Position numbers and translations under genes: made by a program. The notes beneath the pieces were generated by a model, which was not told the origin of the DNA, did not search any database, and saw only the letters and a program-made list of their open reading frames with translations. From Geobacillus jurassicus NBRC 107829 (GTDB taxonomy: Bacteria; Bacillota; Bacilli; Bacillales; Anoxybacillaceae), in NCBI RefSeq assembly GCF_001544315.1, contig NZ_BCQG01000004.1, forward strand, positions 1 through 64,000: 64,000 nucleotides of DNA, written 5' to 3'. Below, one piece after another: positions 43,956 through 57,271 of the stretch. Within the stretch, counting starts at the first letter, position 1, and every line of letters starts with the position of its first letter.

Positions 43956-44477
43956 TTAGGCAAACAACCCCATCACGCGTCCGAAGCCGCGCCGCTTGCG
44001 TTTTGTCTCTTCCGGCGGTTCATGGGGAGCCGGGGGTCGGGTATTCAACTGCTGTTCAAGCCGGGCGACAATCTGCTCCAACGCAGTGAGCCGGGTGGCG
44101 ATTTCTTCCATTTCTTGGCGGTGGTGCAACAGTTGAATGGAGACGACATCATCTGCTTTTTGCTCCAGTTGCCGTTCAAGCTGGTCCAAGCGCGAGGAGA
44201 CGCGGGCGATTTCGGGTTCGACATATCCTTGGAATAAAGCGTTAATGGGAACGTTGTTCCTCGGCGGCGTCGGAGGACGTTTCGGGGTCGGCGGCGCTTC
44301 CATGGCGGCGCCTTGTTCAAATTTGACCCGTTCGAGCAAGGCGATCGTTTTTTCATCAAACAAGTAGTGGCCGGCCTCGTTTTTCCGCAGCGGAATGTCG
44401 TATTTGCGCACCCAGCGCTGGATCGTTTTCGGCGACACACCAAGGCGGGCAGCGACGTCGGACGTTTTCAATTCCAT
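43956..44477 (-). CDS. racA: RacA, chromosome-anchoring protein
   Basis: 173 residues. N-terminal MerR-like winged helix (KTSDVAARLGVSPKTIQRWV, KNEAGHYLFDEKTI), a Pro-rich linker, a coiled coil (~95-145) and a basic tail ending RKRRGFGRVMGLFA. RacA binds origin-proximal sites and DivIVA to hold the chromosome at the poles in sporulation. Start at 44477 with AAGGAGGAA upstream. Implies a spore former. Confidence 0.85.
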   Translation of the reverse strand: MELKTSDVAARLGVSPKTIQRWVRKYDIPLRKNEAGHYLFDEKTIALLERVKFEQGAAMEAPPTPKRPPTPPRNNVPINALFQGYVEPEIARVSSRLDQLERQLEQKADDVVSIQLLHHRQEMEEIATRLTALEQIVARLEQQLNTRPPAPHEPPEETKRKRRGFGRVMGLFA

Positions 44478-44695
44478 CGTTTCATTCCTCCTTGTTTCGT
44501 CTTGTTTATACTTTTTCCTCTGCATCTTTCAAAATCCTTCCCGGCCGACAAAACTAGTGTTGATTCGGCAAAGAAAGTGGAAAACAGCAAAGATTCGCCA
44601 TTAGCGAAAAAAGATGGCCGTGGGCATGGGAATTGGCCATGCCATTTGGTAGAATAGAAGATAAAGAATGATGAACGATGCAAGGGGTGAAGCGG

Positions 44696-45868
44696 ATGGC
44701 AGCATGGTGGCTGGAATGGCTTGAGGGCGTCGCGTCGGTTTGGCGGCAGCCGCTTCTTTATTTCGGCGCCGCGCTCGCTTTGGCCGTCGGTTGGCGGCGG
44801 GTGAAGCGGGAGCGCCGCGATTTTCATGTGCGCGTATACAGCTTATGGAACGAATGGCGCGGGCTTTGGACGAAGGGATGGACGGCTGGCGCGGTGTTGT
44901 CGGCGGCGGCCGTCGGCATCGGGATCGCGGTGCCGCAAGAAGCGGTTTGGGCGGTGACGGTGCTGACGGTGCTCTTGAGTTTGACGATGGAAGCGCGGTT
45001 GTTGTCAGCGGCGTATACGGTAGGCGGCGCGCTTCTTGCGTTCGGTTTGGCGGAGCGAAGCGGCGCGTTGTCCCGCTGGTTTCCCGATGGCATGGCGGCG
45101 GCGCCGCTCTTGGCGGTGTGGCTGGCGTTGCTCTTGTTTTCGGAAGGATGGCTCATCATTCGCACGCGAAACGAGGCGGCCTCGCCGCAGCTTGCGAAAA
45201 GCAAGCGGGGAATGACGGTCGGCCTGCAATGGACGCAGCGGCTTTGGTTTGTGCCGGTCGTGCTGCCGGTATCAGGCGGTGCGCTGCCGCCAGCGTCTTG
45301 GTGGCCGTTCGTTTCGACGGGAGACGGTTATTCGTTTTGGCTCGTGCCGTTTCTTCTCGGCTTTTCCCAGCGCCGGCAGCACATGCTGCCGGCGGAAGCG
45401 GCGCGCGCGGAGGGGCGGCTCGTTGTTCGGCTAGCGTTTGTTGTCGCCCTATTTGCCGCTTCCGGCATATGGTATCCACCGCTGGCGATCGCGGCGGGGG
45501 TGGCGGCCATCATCGGCCGCGAATGGATCGCCTTTTCTGGGCATCGCGCCGACCGCGCACGCCCACCCCGATTTGCCCGCCATCCGCACGGCTTGGTGAT
45601 TGTCGGCGTGCTTCCCGGCTCAAAAGCGGAAAAAATGGGGCTTTCGATCGGGGAGGTCATCATCAAAACAAACGGCGTCCCGGTGCGGACCGAAACGGAG
45701 TTTTATGAGGCGCTTCAGCGCAACCGCGCGTTCTGCAAGCTGGATGTCGTCGGACATAACGGCGAAGTCCGCTTCGTCCAAGGAGCGCTCTATGAGGATG
45801 AGCATCATGAACTCGGGCTGCTGTTCGTCCGTGATCGGAACGCCTCAGCGTCTGAAGCTGTTTCGTAA
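44696..45868 (+). CDS. minJ: MinJ, PDZ-domain topological division protein
   Basis: 390 residues. About seven membrane helices followed by a C-terminal PDZ domain (HGLVIVGVLPGSKAEKMGLSIGEVIIKTNGVPV). MinJ bridges DivIVA to MinCD and restricts division to midcell. It is the YvjD gene of this gene order. ATG 44696 after AAGGGGTGA preferred over ATG 44678, which overlaps that site. Confidence 0.88.
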   Translation: MAAWWLEWLEGVASVWRQPLLYFGAALALAVGWRRVKRERRDFHVRVYSLWNEWRGLWTKGWTAGAVLSAAAVGIGIAVPQEAVWAVTVLTVLLSLTMEARLLSAAYTVGGALLAFGLAERSGALSRWFPDGMAAAPLLAVWLALLLFSEGWLIIRTRNEAASPQLAKSKRGMTVGLQWTQRLWFVPVVLPVSGGALPPASWWPFVSTGDGYSFWLVPFLLGFSQRRQHMLPAEAARAEGRLVVRLAFVVALFAASGIWYPPLAIAAGVAAIIGREWIAFSGHRADRARPPRFARHPHGLVIVGVLPGSKAEKMGLSIGEVIIKTNGVPVRTETEFYEALQRNRAFCKLDVVGHNGEVRFVQGALYEDEHHELGLLFVRDRNASASEAVS

Positions 45869-45881
45869 AGGAGAATGGACC

Positions 45882-46109
45882 ATGTGGTTTTTGGCGGCAC
45901 TCATCATTCCGTGTCTATTGGTGCTGTTGTTTGCGCGGGTGACGTACAATCGGTACATCGCTGTGCTGTTGACGACGGCGCTGCTTGTCGCTTCCTATTT
46001 TAAAGGCTATACGGATGAGCTGCATGAAATCGTCGCTGACATCGCATCGACGATCGCCGGCTTTCTTTGGACCGGCCGCATGCTCGACCGCCTGAAACAA
46101 AAGCAATAG
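45882..46109 (+). CDS. csbA: CsbA-like small membrane protein
   Basis: 75 residues with two hydrophobic helices (LAALIIPCLLVLLFARVTYN; AVLLTTALLVASYFKGY). CsbA (DUF2198) lies just before uvrB in B. subtilis, where it is controlled by SigB. Ribosome site AAAGGAG. Function unknown. Confidence 0.85.
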   Translation: MWFLAALIIPCLLVLLFARVTYNRYIAVLLTTALLVASYFKGYTDELHEIVADIASTIAGFLWTGRMLDRLKQKQ

Positions 46110-46173
46110 GCAGCGCTTGTTCGGGCGGCCGTCCGTCCGTTTGCGCCAAACAGATGCCGCACGTCCCAAACAG

Positions 46174-46211
46174 GAGGCGCTGTCTGTTTTCATGAAGGAG
46201 GACAGCGCCTC
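46174..46211 (+). terminator. Hairpin after csbA
   Basis: Perfect 11-bp stem GAGGCGCTGTC/GACAGCGCCTC with a 16-base loop, no T-run directly after. Confidence 0.5.
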
Positions 46212-46243
46212 GTTCCGTTTGTCGCGTTCGAAACAAGAAAAAG

Positions 46244-46278
46244 AAGCGGACCTTTGGCATGAATGGGTCCGCTTTTTT
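46244..46278. terminator. Second terminator before uvrB
   Basis: Nine-bp stem AAGCGGACC/GGTCCGCTT followed by TTTT; the A-tract on the other side allows use in both directions. Confidence 0.8.
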
Positions 46279-46398
46279 GCGTCTAGCGAATGGAAATCGC
46301 TGTGCAGACTGGTACGAATATGAGTTCGCGTTTTTCGTGCATGTATGGCCGCGATGTGATACAATGGGGAAAGATGGTACGAAGGAGGAGGCGAAACG

Positions 46399-48375
46399 GT
46401 GGAGGGCCGTTTTCAATTAGTGTCGCCATACGAACCGCAAGGCGATCAGCCTCAGGCGATCGCCAAGCTCGTTGACGGCCTGCGGCGCGGAGTGAAGCAT
46501 CAAACGCTGCTTGGGGCGACGGGGACGGGCAAAACGTTTACGATCTCGAACGTGATCGCCCAAGTCAACAAACCGACGCTCGTCATCGCCCACAACAAAA
46601 CGCTCGCCGGCCAATTGTACAGCGAGCTGAAAGAGTTTTTTCCGCACAACGCCGTCGAATATTTTGTCAGCTATTACGATTACTATCAGCCGGAAGCGTA
46701 CGTGCCGCAGACGGATACGTACATTGAAAAAGACGCGAAAATCAACGATGAAATCGACAAATTGCGGCACTCGGCGACATCAGCCTTGTTTGAGCGCCGG
46801 GACGTGATTATCGTTGCGAGCGTGTCGTGCATTTACGGTTTAGGGTCGCCGGAAGAATATCGGGAGCTTGTCGTTTCATTGCGCGTCGGGATGGAAATCG
46901 AGCGCAACGCGTTGCTTCGGCGGCTCGTTGACATCCAATACGACCGCAATGACATCGATTTTCGCCGCGGCACGTTCCGCGTCCGCGGCGATGTTGTCGA
47001 AATTTTCCCCGCGTCGCGCGATGAACATTGCATTCGTGTCGAATTTTTCGGCGATGAAATCGACCGCATCCGCGAGGTGGACGCCTTAACCGGCGAGGTG
47101 CTCGGCGAGCGCGAGCATGTCGCGATTTTCCCGGCGTCGCACTTTGTCACGCGCGAGGAGAAAATGCGGCTCGCCATTCAAAACATCGAACAAGAGCTTG
47201 AGGAGCGGCTTGCCGAACTGCGCGCGCAAGGAAAGCTCTTAGAGGCGCAGCGGCTTGAGCAGCGGACGCGCTATGACCTTGAAATGATGCGCGAGATGGG
47301 CTTTTGTTCCGGCATCGAAAACTACTCGCGCCATTTGGCGCTGCGGCCGCCAGGCTCGACGCCGTATACATTGCTTGACTATTTTCCGGACGATTTTTTG
47401 ATCATCGTTGATGAGTCGCACGTCACCTTGCCGCAGCTGCGCGGCATGTACAACGGCGACCGGGCGCGCAAGCAAGTGCTTGTCGACCACGGCTTCCGTC
47501 TGCCGTCGGCGCTTGACAACCGGCCGCTCACGTTTGAAGAGTTCGAGCAAAAAATCAATCAAATTATTTACGTCTCAGCGACGCCGGGGCCGTATGAGCT
47601 TGAACACAGCCCGGGCGTTGTCGAACAAATCATCCGCCCGACCGGGCTTCTCGACCCAACGATCGACGTCCGCCCGACGAAAGGGCAAATCGACGATTTG
47701 ATCGGCGAAATTCGCGAGCGCGTCGAGCGGAACGAGCGGACGTTGGTGACGACGCTGACGAAAAAGATGGCGGAAGATTTGACCGATTATTTGAAAGAAG
47801 CGGGGATCAAGGTGGCGTATTTGCATTCGGAAATTAAGACGCTCGAGCGCATTGAAATCATCCGCGATTTGCGGCTCGGCAAATACGATGTATTGGTCGG
47901 CATCAACTTGCTTCGCGAAGGGCTCGACATCCCAGAAGTGTCGCTTGTCGCCATTTTGGACGCCGACAAAGAAGGGTTTTTGCGCTCGGAGCGCTCGCTC
48001 ATCCAGACGATCGGCCGGGCGGCGCGCAACGCGAACGGCCATGTGATCATGTACGCCGATACGATCACGAAATCGATGGAAATCGCCATTCAAGAGACGA
48101 AGCGGCGCCGCGCGATTCAAGAAGAGTACAACCGAAAGCACGGCATCGTGCCGCGCACGGTGAAAAAGGAGATTCGCGACGTCATCCGCGCGACGTATGC
48201 GGCGGAAGAGACGGAGATGTACGAGGCAAAGCCGGCGGCAGCGATGACGAAACAAGAGCGGGAAGAGCTGATTCGAACGCTCGAAGCGGAAATGAAAGAG
48301 GCGGCCAAAGCGCTCGACTTCGAGCGGGCCGCCCAGCTGCGCGATATCATTTTCGAATTGAAAGCGGAAGGGTGA
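46399..48375 (+). CDS. uvrB: UvrB, excinuclease subunit B
   Basis: 658 residues, GTG start after AAGGAGGAGG. Walker [11 protein letters not shown], beta-hairpin [21 protein letters not shown] that clamps DNA, helicase motifs DESHVTLPQ and [10 protein letters not shown]-terminal UvrC-binding UVR motif ([20 protein letters not shown]). Looks identical in plan to the structurally studied thermophilic Bacillus UvrB. Makes nucleotide excision repair complex with UvrA. Confidence 0.98.
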   Translation: MEGRFQLVSPYEPQGDQPQAIAKLVDGLRRGVKHQTLLGATGTGKTFTISNVIAQVNKPTLVIAHNKTLAGQLYSELKEFFPHNAVEYFVSYYDYYQPEAYVPQTDTYIEKDAKINDEIDKLRHSATSALFERRDVIIVASVSCIYGLGSPEEYRELVVSLRVGMEIERNALLRRLVDIQYDRNDIDFRRGTFRVRGDVVEIFPASRDEHCIRVEFFGDEIDRIREVDALTGEVLGEREHVAIFPASHFVTREEKMRLAIQNIEQELEERLAELRAQGKLLEAQRLEQRTRYDLEMMREMGFCSGIENYSRHLALRPPGSTPYTLLDYFPDDFLIIVDESHVTLPQLRGMYNGDRARKQVLVDHGFRLPSALDNRPLTFEEFEQKINQIIYVSATPGPYELEHSPGVVEQIIRPTGLLDPTIDVRPTKGQIDDLIGEIRERVERNERTLVTTLTKKMAEDLTDYLKEAGIKVAYLHSEIKTLERIEIIRDLRLGKYDVLVGINLLREGLDIPEVSLVAILDADKEGFLRSERSLIQTIGRAARNANGHVIMYADTITKSMEIAIQETKRRRAIQEEYNRKHGIVPRTVKKEIRDVIRATYAAEETEMYEAKPAAAMTKQEREELIRTLEAEMKEAAKALDFERAAQLRDIIFELKAEG

Positions 48376-48382
48376 TGGCCGG

Positions 48383-51250
<2,868 letters not shown>

Positions 51251-51284
51251 AGGCCTTTGCGGCTTTGTCCGCCGCTTGGGGCAC

Positions 51285-51307
51285 CGGCGGCCGCCGCCTT
51301 TTTTTGC
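51285..51307 (+). terminator. Possible uvrBA terminator
   Basis: GC palindrome CGGCGGCCGCCG (51285-51296) followed by CCTTTTTTTG. Confidence 0.45.
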
Positions 51308-51378
51308 CGTCGGCAGGAAACTTTTCCTAGCGGCCGTCGTATATACAGGTAAAGGAAACTTGGAAAGGGGATTGCCGA

Positions 51379-51705
51379 TTGTCGACGAACAAAGTGTTGT
51401 CCGCGCTTTGTTATTTCAGCGTCTTTTTTGCGCCGTTCATTTTGCCGATTGTCGTCTATTTTGTTGTCGAAGATCTTGAAGTCAAACGCCATGCCAAGCG
51501 GTCGCTCGTGTCGCATTTGATTCCGGCCGTTACGATCCTCTTGTTCATTGCGTTGGCCGCGTCGCCGGTGCTATTCGGCCATTGGGGCGAGGAATCGCTT
51601 CTTTTTGGCGGCGGGCTCGTCTGGCTTGGGTTCCTCGTTGCCGGGGCGGTGAACTTCGTTGTTGTGATTTGGAATGTCATTAAGGGGATTCAAGTGTTAA
51701 AATAG
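51379..51705 (+). CDS. DUF4870 family membrane protein
   Basis: 108 residues, TTG start after AAAGGGGA. Three hydrophobic segments (LSALCYFSVFFAPFILPIVV, HLIPAVTILLFIALAAS, GLVWLGFLVAGAVNFVVVIW) with the family's VKRHAKRSLVSH loop. Unknown function; tail of the yvl region. Confidence 0.75.
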   Translation: MSTNKVLSALCYFSVFFAPFILPIVVYFVVEDLEVKRHAKRSLVSHLIPAVTILLFIALAASPVLFGHWGEESLLFGGGLVWLGFLVAGAVNFVVVIWNVIKGIQVLK

Positions 51706-51821
51706 AAAACAACAGCCCTGCTGAAAAAAGACGATGACTGATTGCCATCGGTTCGGTTCGAGGCAAGATATGTCGAGGAGGGCGTTTCAAGGCGGAAGAT
51801 TACAGAAAAGATGGTGATGGG

Positions 51822-52184
51822 ATGCTCAATTGGCTGATCGGTGTGTTTATCAATACGGTGCTGCTGATGGCGATTGACGGCTATTTTGACGATATTCATT
51901 TCAGCGGCATCGGCGCAGCGTTTTTAGCGAGCGTGATTTTGGCGGTGTTAAATGCCGTCGTTCGCCCAGTGCTCATCTTGTTGACGCTGCCGGTGACGGT
52001 GTTGACGCTTGGGTTGTTTTTGTTTGTCATTAACGCCATCACGCTCATGATGACCGCAGGGCTGATGGGCGATGCGTTTCAAATCGGCGGCTTCGGCACG
52101 GCGCTGCTCGCCTCGATCGTCTTGTCGTTTTTCCATCTGCTCGTGCAAAAAGCGATCATCGAGCCGCTGCGCAACCGGTCGTAA
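51822..52184 (+). CDS. yvlD: YvlD, phage holin family 4-like membrane protein
   Basis: 120 residues with four hydrophobic helices; LNAVVRPVLILLTLPVTVLT is the family signature. B. subtilis YvlD belongs to the LiaRS/SigW-linked yvl operon. Ribosome site GATGGTGATGGG is weak. Confidence 0.85.
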   Translation: MLNWLIGVFINTVLLMAIDGYFDDIHFSGIGAAFLASVILAVLNAVVRPVLILLTLPVTVLTLGLFLFVINAITLMMTAGLMGDAFQIGGFGTALLASIVLSFFHLLVQKAIIEPLRNRS

Positions 52185-52280
52185 TGGGGGCGCATGCTCG
52201 AACATAGGCAGAAGCGGTGTTTGATCGTTTATGGCTGGCGGAATGACGACGGTGTTTCATTCGATCGGTTTTGCTTGATC

Positions 52281-52308
52281 GGGACGGGGTGAACCGTCCC
52301 TGTTTTGT
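52281..52308 (+). terminator. Terminator before hprK
   Basis: Seven-bp stem GGGACGG/CCGTCCC, loop GGTGAA, then TGTTTTGTTT. Confidence 0.75.
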
Positions 52309-52389
52309 TTCCCCGAATGTTTTCCATTCAATGACGGGACGAAACGTGCTACAATGGAAAAAGATGAGGAAAGGGGAGAAAGGCGACGT

Positions 52390-53325
52390 ATGCCGAAAGT
52401 GCGGACGAAAGACATCATTGAGCAGTTCCAGCTCGAGCTCGTAAGCGGCGCCGAGGGCATTTATCGGCCGATTACGACGAGCGACTTGTCGCGGCCGGGG
52501 ATTGAAATGGCCGGCTATTTCGCCTACTATCCGGCGGAGCGCCTGCAGCTGCTCGGACGGACGGAGCTGTCGTTTTACGAAACGTTGACGCCGGAAGAAA
52601 AAAAGTCGCGGATGGAGCGGCTTTGCACGGACATTACGCCGGGCATCATCGTCTCGCGCGGACTTGAGGTGCCGCCGGAGCTGATCGAAGCGTCCGAGCG
52701 TCAGTCGGTGCCGGTGATGCGCTCGACGATGAAAACGACCCGTCTGTCAAGCCGGTTGACAAACTATTTAGAAAGCAAGCTCGCTCCGACGACGGCGGTG
52801 CACGGGGTGCTTGTCGATGTGTACGGCGTCGGGGTATTGATCACCGGCAAAAGCGGCGTCGGCAAAAGCGAAACGGCGCTCGAACTTGTGAAACGCGGCC
52901 ATCGTCTTGTCGCCGACGACTGCGTCGAAATCCGTCAAGAAGATGAAGACACGCTCGTCGGCAGCGCGCCCGAACTGATTGAACATTTGCTCGAGATTCG
53001 CGGCCTTGGCATCATTAATATGATGACGCTGTTCGGCGCAGGGGCGGTGCGGACGCATAAGCGCATTTCGCTCGTCGTCGACTTGGAGCTTTGGGACCCG
53101 GAGAAGCAGTACGACCGGCTTGGTTTGGAAGAAGAAAAGGTAAAAATTTTAGATACCGAACTGCCGAAATTAACGATTCCGGTCCGCCCGGGGCGCAACT
53201 TGGCGGTGATCGTCGAAGTGGCGGCGATGAACTTCCGGTTGAAGCGGCTCGGGGTCAACGCGGCCGAGGAGTTTTCCGCACGGCTGAGCGACGCCATCGA
53301 AGACGGCGCGCATGATTACGATTGA
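52390..53325 (+). CDS. hprK: HPr kinase/phosphorylase
   Basis: 311 residues. Phosphorylates Ser46 of HPr with ATP or PPi and removes it with Pi, the switch of carbon catabolite control. H138, Walker A GKSGVGKS (153-160), D176/D177 and the signature [11 protein letters not shown] are all present. ATG 52390 (MPKVRTKD) preferred; the in-frame ATG 52354 lacks a ribosome site. First of a hprK-lgt-yvoD-ppaX-yvoF unit, as in B. subtilis. Confidence 0.97.
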   Translation: MPKVRTKDIIEQFQLELVSGAEGIYRPITTSDLSRPGIEMAGYFAYYPAERLQLLGRTELSFYETLTPEEKKSRMERLCTDITPGIIVSRGLEVPPELIEASERQSVPVMRSTMKTTRLSSRLTNYLESKLAPTTAVHGVLVDVYGVGVLITGKSGVGKSETALELVKRGHRLVADDCVEIRQEDEDTLVGSAPELIEHLLEIRGLGIINMMTLFGAGAVRTHKRISLVVDLELWDPEKQYDRLGLEEEKVKILDTELPKLTIPVRPGRNLAVIVEVAAMNFRLKRLGVNAAEEFSARLSDAIEDGAHDYD

Positions 53326-53393
53326 TCGGCAGCCGTGTTCTTGTAGCTGGAGAAACAAGTTCGGTTTTGTACGGAGCATAGGAGGTGGAAACG

Positions 53394-54203
53394 ATGGAAT
53401 CAACGATTCAGCCGCTCGACCGCGTGTTTTTGCATCTCGGTCCGATTACGATTTATTGGTACGGCGTCATTATCGGCACGGGCGTCTTGATCGGCTTATG
53501 GCTGGCGACGCGCGAAGGGGTGCGGCGCGGCTTGCCGAAAGAGACGTTTGTCGATTTAGTGCTGTTTGCCGTGCCGATCGCCATTGTATGCGCGCGGGCG
53601 TACTACGTGCTGTTTGAATGGAGCTATTATTCAAAACACTTGTCAGAGATCCCAAAAATTTGGCAGGGGGGCCTCGCCATTCACGGCGGCTTGATCGGGG
53701 CGGTGGCAACAGGCGCGGTGTTTGCCCGCGTGCGCGGGCTGTCGTTTTGGAAGCTCGCTGATATTGCTGCGCCGAGCATCATTTTAGGCCAGGCGATCGG
53801 GCGCTGGGGCAATTTTATGAACCAAGAGGCGCACGGCGGGCCAGTGTCGCGCGCGTTTCTGGAAAGCTTGCACTTGCCGGATTGGATCATCAACCAAATG
53901 TACATTGACGGCCGCTATTGGCATCCGACGTTTTTGTACGAATCGCTTTGGAATTTGGCCGGTTTTTGTCTTTTGCTTTGGCTCCGGCGTGTGAACTTGC
54001 GGCGCGGGGAGCTGTTTTTGTCGTATTTGATTTGGTATTCCGTCGGCCGCTTCTGGATTGAAGGGATGCGGACCGACAGCTTGATGCTCACTAGCGATTT
54101 GCGCGCGGCGCAAGTGATGTCGGTGGCGCTCATCGTTCTTTCCATTGTGTTATGGATTGTGAGGCGGGCAAAAGGATGGGCCAAGGAGCGGTATCAAGAT
54201 TAA
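53394..54203 (+). CDS. lgt: Prolipoprotein diacylglyceryl transferase
   Basis: 269 residues, seven hydrophobic segments. Moves diacylglycerol from phosphatidylglycerol to the lipobox cysteine. Lgt signature [18 protein letters not shown], the essential His in IHGGLIGA, and [23 protein letters not shown] 53394 after AGGAGGTGG. The lipoprotein CccB in this window would be one of its substrates. Confidence 0.97.
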   Translation: MESTIQPLDRVFLHLGPITIYWYGVIIGTGVLIGLWLATREGVRRGLPKETFVDLVLFAVPIAIVCARAYYVLFEWSYYSKHLSEIPKIWQGGLAIHGGLIGAVATGAVFARVRGLSFWKLADIAAPSIILGQAIGRWGNFMNQEAHGGPVSRAFLESLHLPDWIINQMYIDGRYWHPTFLYESLWNLAGFCLLLWLRRVNLRRGELFLSYLIWYSVGRFWIEGMRTDSLMLTSDLRAAQVMSVALIVLSIVLWIVRRAKGWAKERYQD

Positions 54204-54270
54204 CAGTGGTTTTTACCGACGTTGATCGGCCGCACCGCGACATGAAGATGAGCAAAGGAGAGAGGAGAAC

Positions 54271-55209
54271 ATGACAGGAACGTTGCAGCGCGGTGTGCTC
54301 GCCGGGCTGAAGACCGCATGGGCGCTTGGCAAAATCATTTTTCCGGTGACGCTCATTTTAGCGCTGTTGCAGCCGACGCCGCTCTTTTCATGGCTCATTG
54401 ATTTTGTCACCCCGTTCATGAAATGGTTCGGCTTATCCGGCGATGCGGCCGTGCCGCTTGTGCTCGGCAATTTGCTTGGGCTGTATGCGGCGATCGGGGC
54501 GATGCTGACGATCGAGTTTACGGTGAAAGAAGTGCTAATTCTAGCTGTCATGCTTTCGTTTTCCCATAACTTGATCGTCGAGTCATCCGTCGCCTCGCGC
54601 ACCGGGATGAGCGTCTGGCTCATGATCGTCGTGCGTGTCGGTTTGGCCATTGTATCCGGTCTATTGATCGCTCATCTATGGGACGGGGGGCAGGAGATCG
54701 CCCAATATGGGTTTGTCACGCATGAAGCCGCGCCGCCGTCCGGTTGGGGAGAGATCATCTTGGCGGCGCTGAAAAAAGCGGCCACCGGCATCGTGCAGCT
54801 TGTCATGATTGTCATTCCGCTCATGACGGTCATTCAAATTTTAAAAGAACGCCACTGGATCGAGACGGTTTCGCGCTGGATGGCGCCGGCGACGAAAGCG
54901 CTCGGCATGAGCGCGAACACATCGCTCACGCTCGCGGCCGGGTTTGTGTTCGGCCTCGCTTACGGAGCTGGCGTCATGATTCAAGCGGCGAAAGAAGACG
55001 GCGTCTCGAAGCGCGATTTGACGCTGGCGTTCATTTTTCTCGTGTCTTGCCATGCGGTCGTCGAAGATACGCTCATTTTCGTCCCGCTTGGCATTCCCGT
55101 ATGGCCGCTGTTAGTGATCCGCTTGATTACAGCCGTGCTGTTGACGATGGCGGTGGCGCACATTTGGCGCCGCATTGAACATCCGACTAGAAAGGAAGCC
55201 GCTTCATGA
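54271..55209 (+). CDS. yvoD: YvoD, nucleoside-recognition (Gate) domain protein
   Basis: 312 residues with eight or so hydrophobic helices in two halves; each half has the Gate-type pattern ([31 protein letters not shown]). Substrate unknown. Ribosome site AAAGGAGAGAGG. Overlaps ppaX by 4 bases. Confidence 0.85.
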   Translation: MTGTLQRGVLAGLKTAWALGKIIFPVTLILALLQPTPLFSWLIDFVTPFMKWFGLSGDAAVPLVLGNLLGLYAAIGAMLTIEFTVKEVLILAVMLSFSHNLIVESSVASRTGMSVWLMIVVRVGLAIVSGLLIAHLWDGGQEIAQYGFVTHEAAPPSGWGEIILAALKKAATGIVQLVMIVIPLMTVIQILKERHWIETVSRWMAPATKALGMSANTSLTLAAGFVFGLAYGAGVMIQAAKEDGVSKRDLTLAFIFLVSCHAVVEDTLIFVPLGIPVWPLLVIRLITAVLLTMAVAHIWRRIEHPTRKEAAS

Positions 55210-55850
55210 CGATTCGCACGATTTTGTTTGATCTTGACGGCACGTTGATTGATACAAATGAGCTCATCATCCAGTCGTTTTTGCATACGCTAGGGATGTA
55301 TTACCCGGGCCGCTACGGGCGTGAGGACGTCTTGCCGTTTATCGGTCCATCGCTGTATGAAACGTTCGGCTCGCTTGACCCGGAACGAGCCGAGGAGATG
55401 GTGGCCGCCTATCGCGCGTTCAACCATGCCCATCATGACGAATTGATCCGCGAGTTTGACACGGTGTATGAGACGATTGAAACGCTCCATCGCCACGGCT
55501 TCCGCCTTGGCGTCGTGACGACGAAAATGCATGACACCGCGCTGATGGGCTTGCGAAAAACGCGTTTAGAGCCGTTTTTTTCATGCGTCATTGGCTTGGA
55601 CGACGTCGAACGGCCGAAGCCGGATCCCGAGCCCATTTATAAAGCGCTCGAGGCGTTGCAGTCAACGCCTTCGGAAGCGCTCATGGTCGGAGACAACTAC
55701 CACGACATTTTGGCCGGCAAAAACGCCGGGGTAAAAACAGCCGGCGTCGCCTGGGCGATTAAAGGCCGCGACCATTTGGAACAATATGAACCGGACTATA
55801 TGTTGGAAAAAATGAGCGATTTGTTGGCCATTGTCGGCATCAACGAATGA
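55206..55850 (+). CDS. ppaX: PpaX, pyrophosphatase of HAD family
   Basis: 214 residues. HAD motif [10 protein letters not shown], motif II VVTTK, motif [18 protein letters not shown]. Hydrolyses the pyrophosphate released by HprK's phosphorylase activity, which explains its place after hprK. Confidence 0.95.
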   Translation: MTIRTILFDLDGTLIDTNELIIQSFLHTLGMYYPGRYGREDVLPFIGPSLYETFGSLDPERAEEMVAAYRAFNHAHHDELIREFDTVYETIETLHRHGFRLGVVTTKMHDTALMGLRKTRLEPFFSCVIGLDDVERPKPDPEPIYKALEALQSTPSEALMVGDNYHDILAGKNAGVKTAGVAWAIKGRDHLEQYEPDYMLEKMSDLLAIVGINE

Positions 55851-55870
55851 AAGGAGGAATCGTCCTCCCG

Positions 55871-56368
55871 GTGAGACGGACGACAAAATACCCCGTTCAA
55901 GGGGCGAACTCGCTCTGGCAATTGTACCGCACCGTATCGTTTTGGAAAGTGCTGAAAAACGTCATCATCATTCAAATCGGGCGCTACACGCCGTTTTTGC
56001 CGCTGAAAAACTGGCTGTACCGCACCTTTCTCGGCATGAAAATCGGCGAGCAAACGGCGCTCGCCTTTATGGTCATGCCGGATATTCTCTTCCCGGAAAA
56101 AATCCAAATCGGCCGCAATTGTGTCATCGGCTACAACACGACGATTCTCGCCCACGAATATTTAGTGGACGAATACCGACTTGGCGATGTGGTGATCGGC
56201 GACGAGGTGATGATCGGCGCCAACTCGACCATTTTGCCCGGTGTGGTGATCGGCGACCGCGCGGTAGTGGCCGCTGGGACGGTCGTCCATAAAGACGTCC
56301 CGCCCGGGGCGATGGTCGCCGGCTGTCCGATGCGCATCGTCCGCACGAACGAACCGCCTTCCGATTGA
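55871..56368 (+). CDS. yvoF: YvoF, hexapeptide-repeat acetyltransferase
   Basis: 165 residues from GTG 55871 (MRRTTKYPV), 12 bases after AAGGAGGA; the ATG at 55847, overlapping the ppaX stop, is upstream of that site. Left-handed beta-helix repeats (IQIGRNCVIGYNTT, VVIGDEVMIGANSTILPGVV, IGDRAVVAAGTVVHKDV). CoA-dependent acyl transfer, substrate unknown. The last ~75 codons and the 3' flank are duplicated at 58832, the left boundary of a small island. Confidence 0.88.
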   Translation: MRRTTKYPVQGANSLWQLYRTVSFWKVLKNVIIIQIGRYTPFLPLKNWLYRTFLGMKIGEQTALAFMVMPDILFPEKIQIGRNCVIGYNTTILAHEYLVDEYRLGDVVIGDEVMIGANSTILPGVVIGDRAVVAAGTVVHKDVPPGAMVAGCPMRIVRTNEPPSD

Positions 56369-56452
56369 ATGGGGGCGGGTTTTTCTTTGGAAAAAAGAGA
56401 TTTCCAGAAAAAGTGATGAAAAGGGTTGACATATTATTCTTTTTTTTTTTTT
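56142..56452 (+). repeat. yvoF 3' end duplication, left copy
   Basis: From ATTCTCGCCCACGAATATTT through the stop, the GGGGGCGGGTTTTT flank and AGGGTTGAC...T-run. Matches 58832-59134 with scattered differences in the first third and a long identical block in the middle. Confidence 0.85.
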
Positions 56453-56643
56453 TGGCTCTTCACCAAAAGTTGTACTTGACTGTTTCAAAACACACTTTCC
56501 TTACGCCAGTAAGGAGAAAATTAGTAAATCGACATTTTGGATGCATAGTGGCTCAAGAAAACGCCTCGCTTGTCAAGTACACGTTGTGGTGATGAACCAT
56601 TTATTTAGACAAAAATAAGGATTTATCAATAACGAATAATCTG

Positions 56644-56874
56644 TTGATAATTATTTTTTATGAGGCTCAAAAATATAGCATACTTAAGTTTCCGAAACAT
56701 TATCAAATTCGCTTGGACTTTTTCAAGGAACTCGAACTTTTGAAAACATTGAATTTTATTGTGATTAGTGTTATTGACTTTGATGGAAAGGAATATTTTA
56801 AATTAGAAATTCCAATTGATAAGTCTAAAAGTGTACTAACATATACAAAGGAATCCATTTTAAAGCACGGCTAA
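56644..56874 (+). CDS. Small hypothetical ORF
   Basis: 76 codons from TTG, without a clear ribosome site, very AT-rich compared with the chromosome. Reads FKELELLKTLNFIVISVIDF, KLEIPIDKSKSVLTYTKE. May be the tail of a larger lost gene. Function unknown. Confidence 0.35.
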   Translation: MIIIFYEAQKYSILKFPKHYQIRLDFFKELELLKTLNFIVISVIDFDGKEYFKLEIPIDKSKSVLTYTKESILKHG

Positions 56875-56890
56875 CCTGTTAGGTGAGAAT

Positions 56891-57160
56891 ATGAATATAC
56901 ACTTTTTTAGCTTTTTAATATTTGCATTATTGTTTGGAAGAACCATTGAATATTATGTAGAGAAATACATTCAGTCGCCATTGTTTCAAAGCGTTATAAT
57001 CATTTTGTTGATTACTATATTTTTTACAGTGAGTGGTTTTATTTATAAACGGTACAATTTATCTTCTATAAAAGTTAGACCAAAAGTGTGGATTCCGACT
57101 TTAATTATCGCTATTATTCTCTCCGTAACGCTTTATGAGCTGAATATTTTACCTAGTTAA
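56891..57160 (+). CDS. Small hypothetical membrane protein
   Basis: 89 residues, ATG after TAGGTGAGA. Three hydrophobic stretches (FFSFLIFALLFGRTIEYYV, SVIIILLITIFFTVSGFIY, PTLIIAIILSVTLYELNIL). AT-rich, 17 bases after the previous ORF; the two could be cotranscribed cargo. Followed by a terminator at 57214. Family not recognised. Confidence 0.5.
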   Translation: MNIHFFSFLIFALLFGRTIEYYVEKYIQSPLFQSVIIILLITIFFTVSGFIYKRYNLSSIKVRPKVWIPTLIIAIILSVTLYELNILPS

Positions 57161-57213
57161 GCTAGGATCAGGTTAAGTCTGGCAGATCGATGAGTTCTTT
57201 GATGAGAGGACAT

Positions 57214-57271
57214 GCGAATGTTCCTCCAATGGTTTGGTCCTCATTACCATACAGGAACATTCGCGTTTTTT
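57214..57271 (+). terminator. Terminator in the island
   Basis: Perfect 12-bp stem GCGAATGTTCCT/AGGAACATTCGC (57214-57225/57253-57264) with a 27-base loop, then GTTTTTT. Confidence 0.8.

Noticed and set aside
44740-45708. 322-codon ORF inside minJ in another frame
   Set aside because: Gly/Arg/Ala-rich shadow of the GC-rich minJ frame, which has a start site, membrane helices and a PDZ domain.
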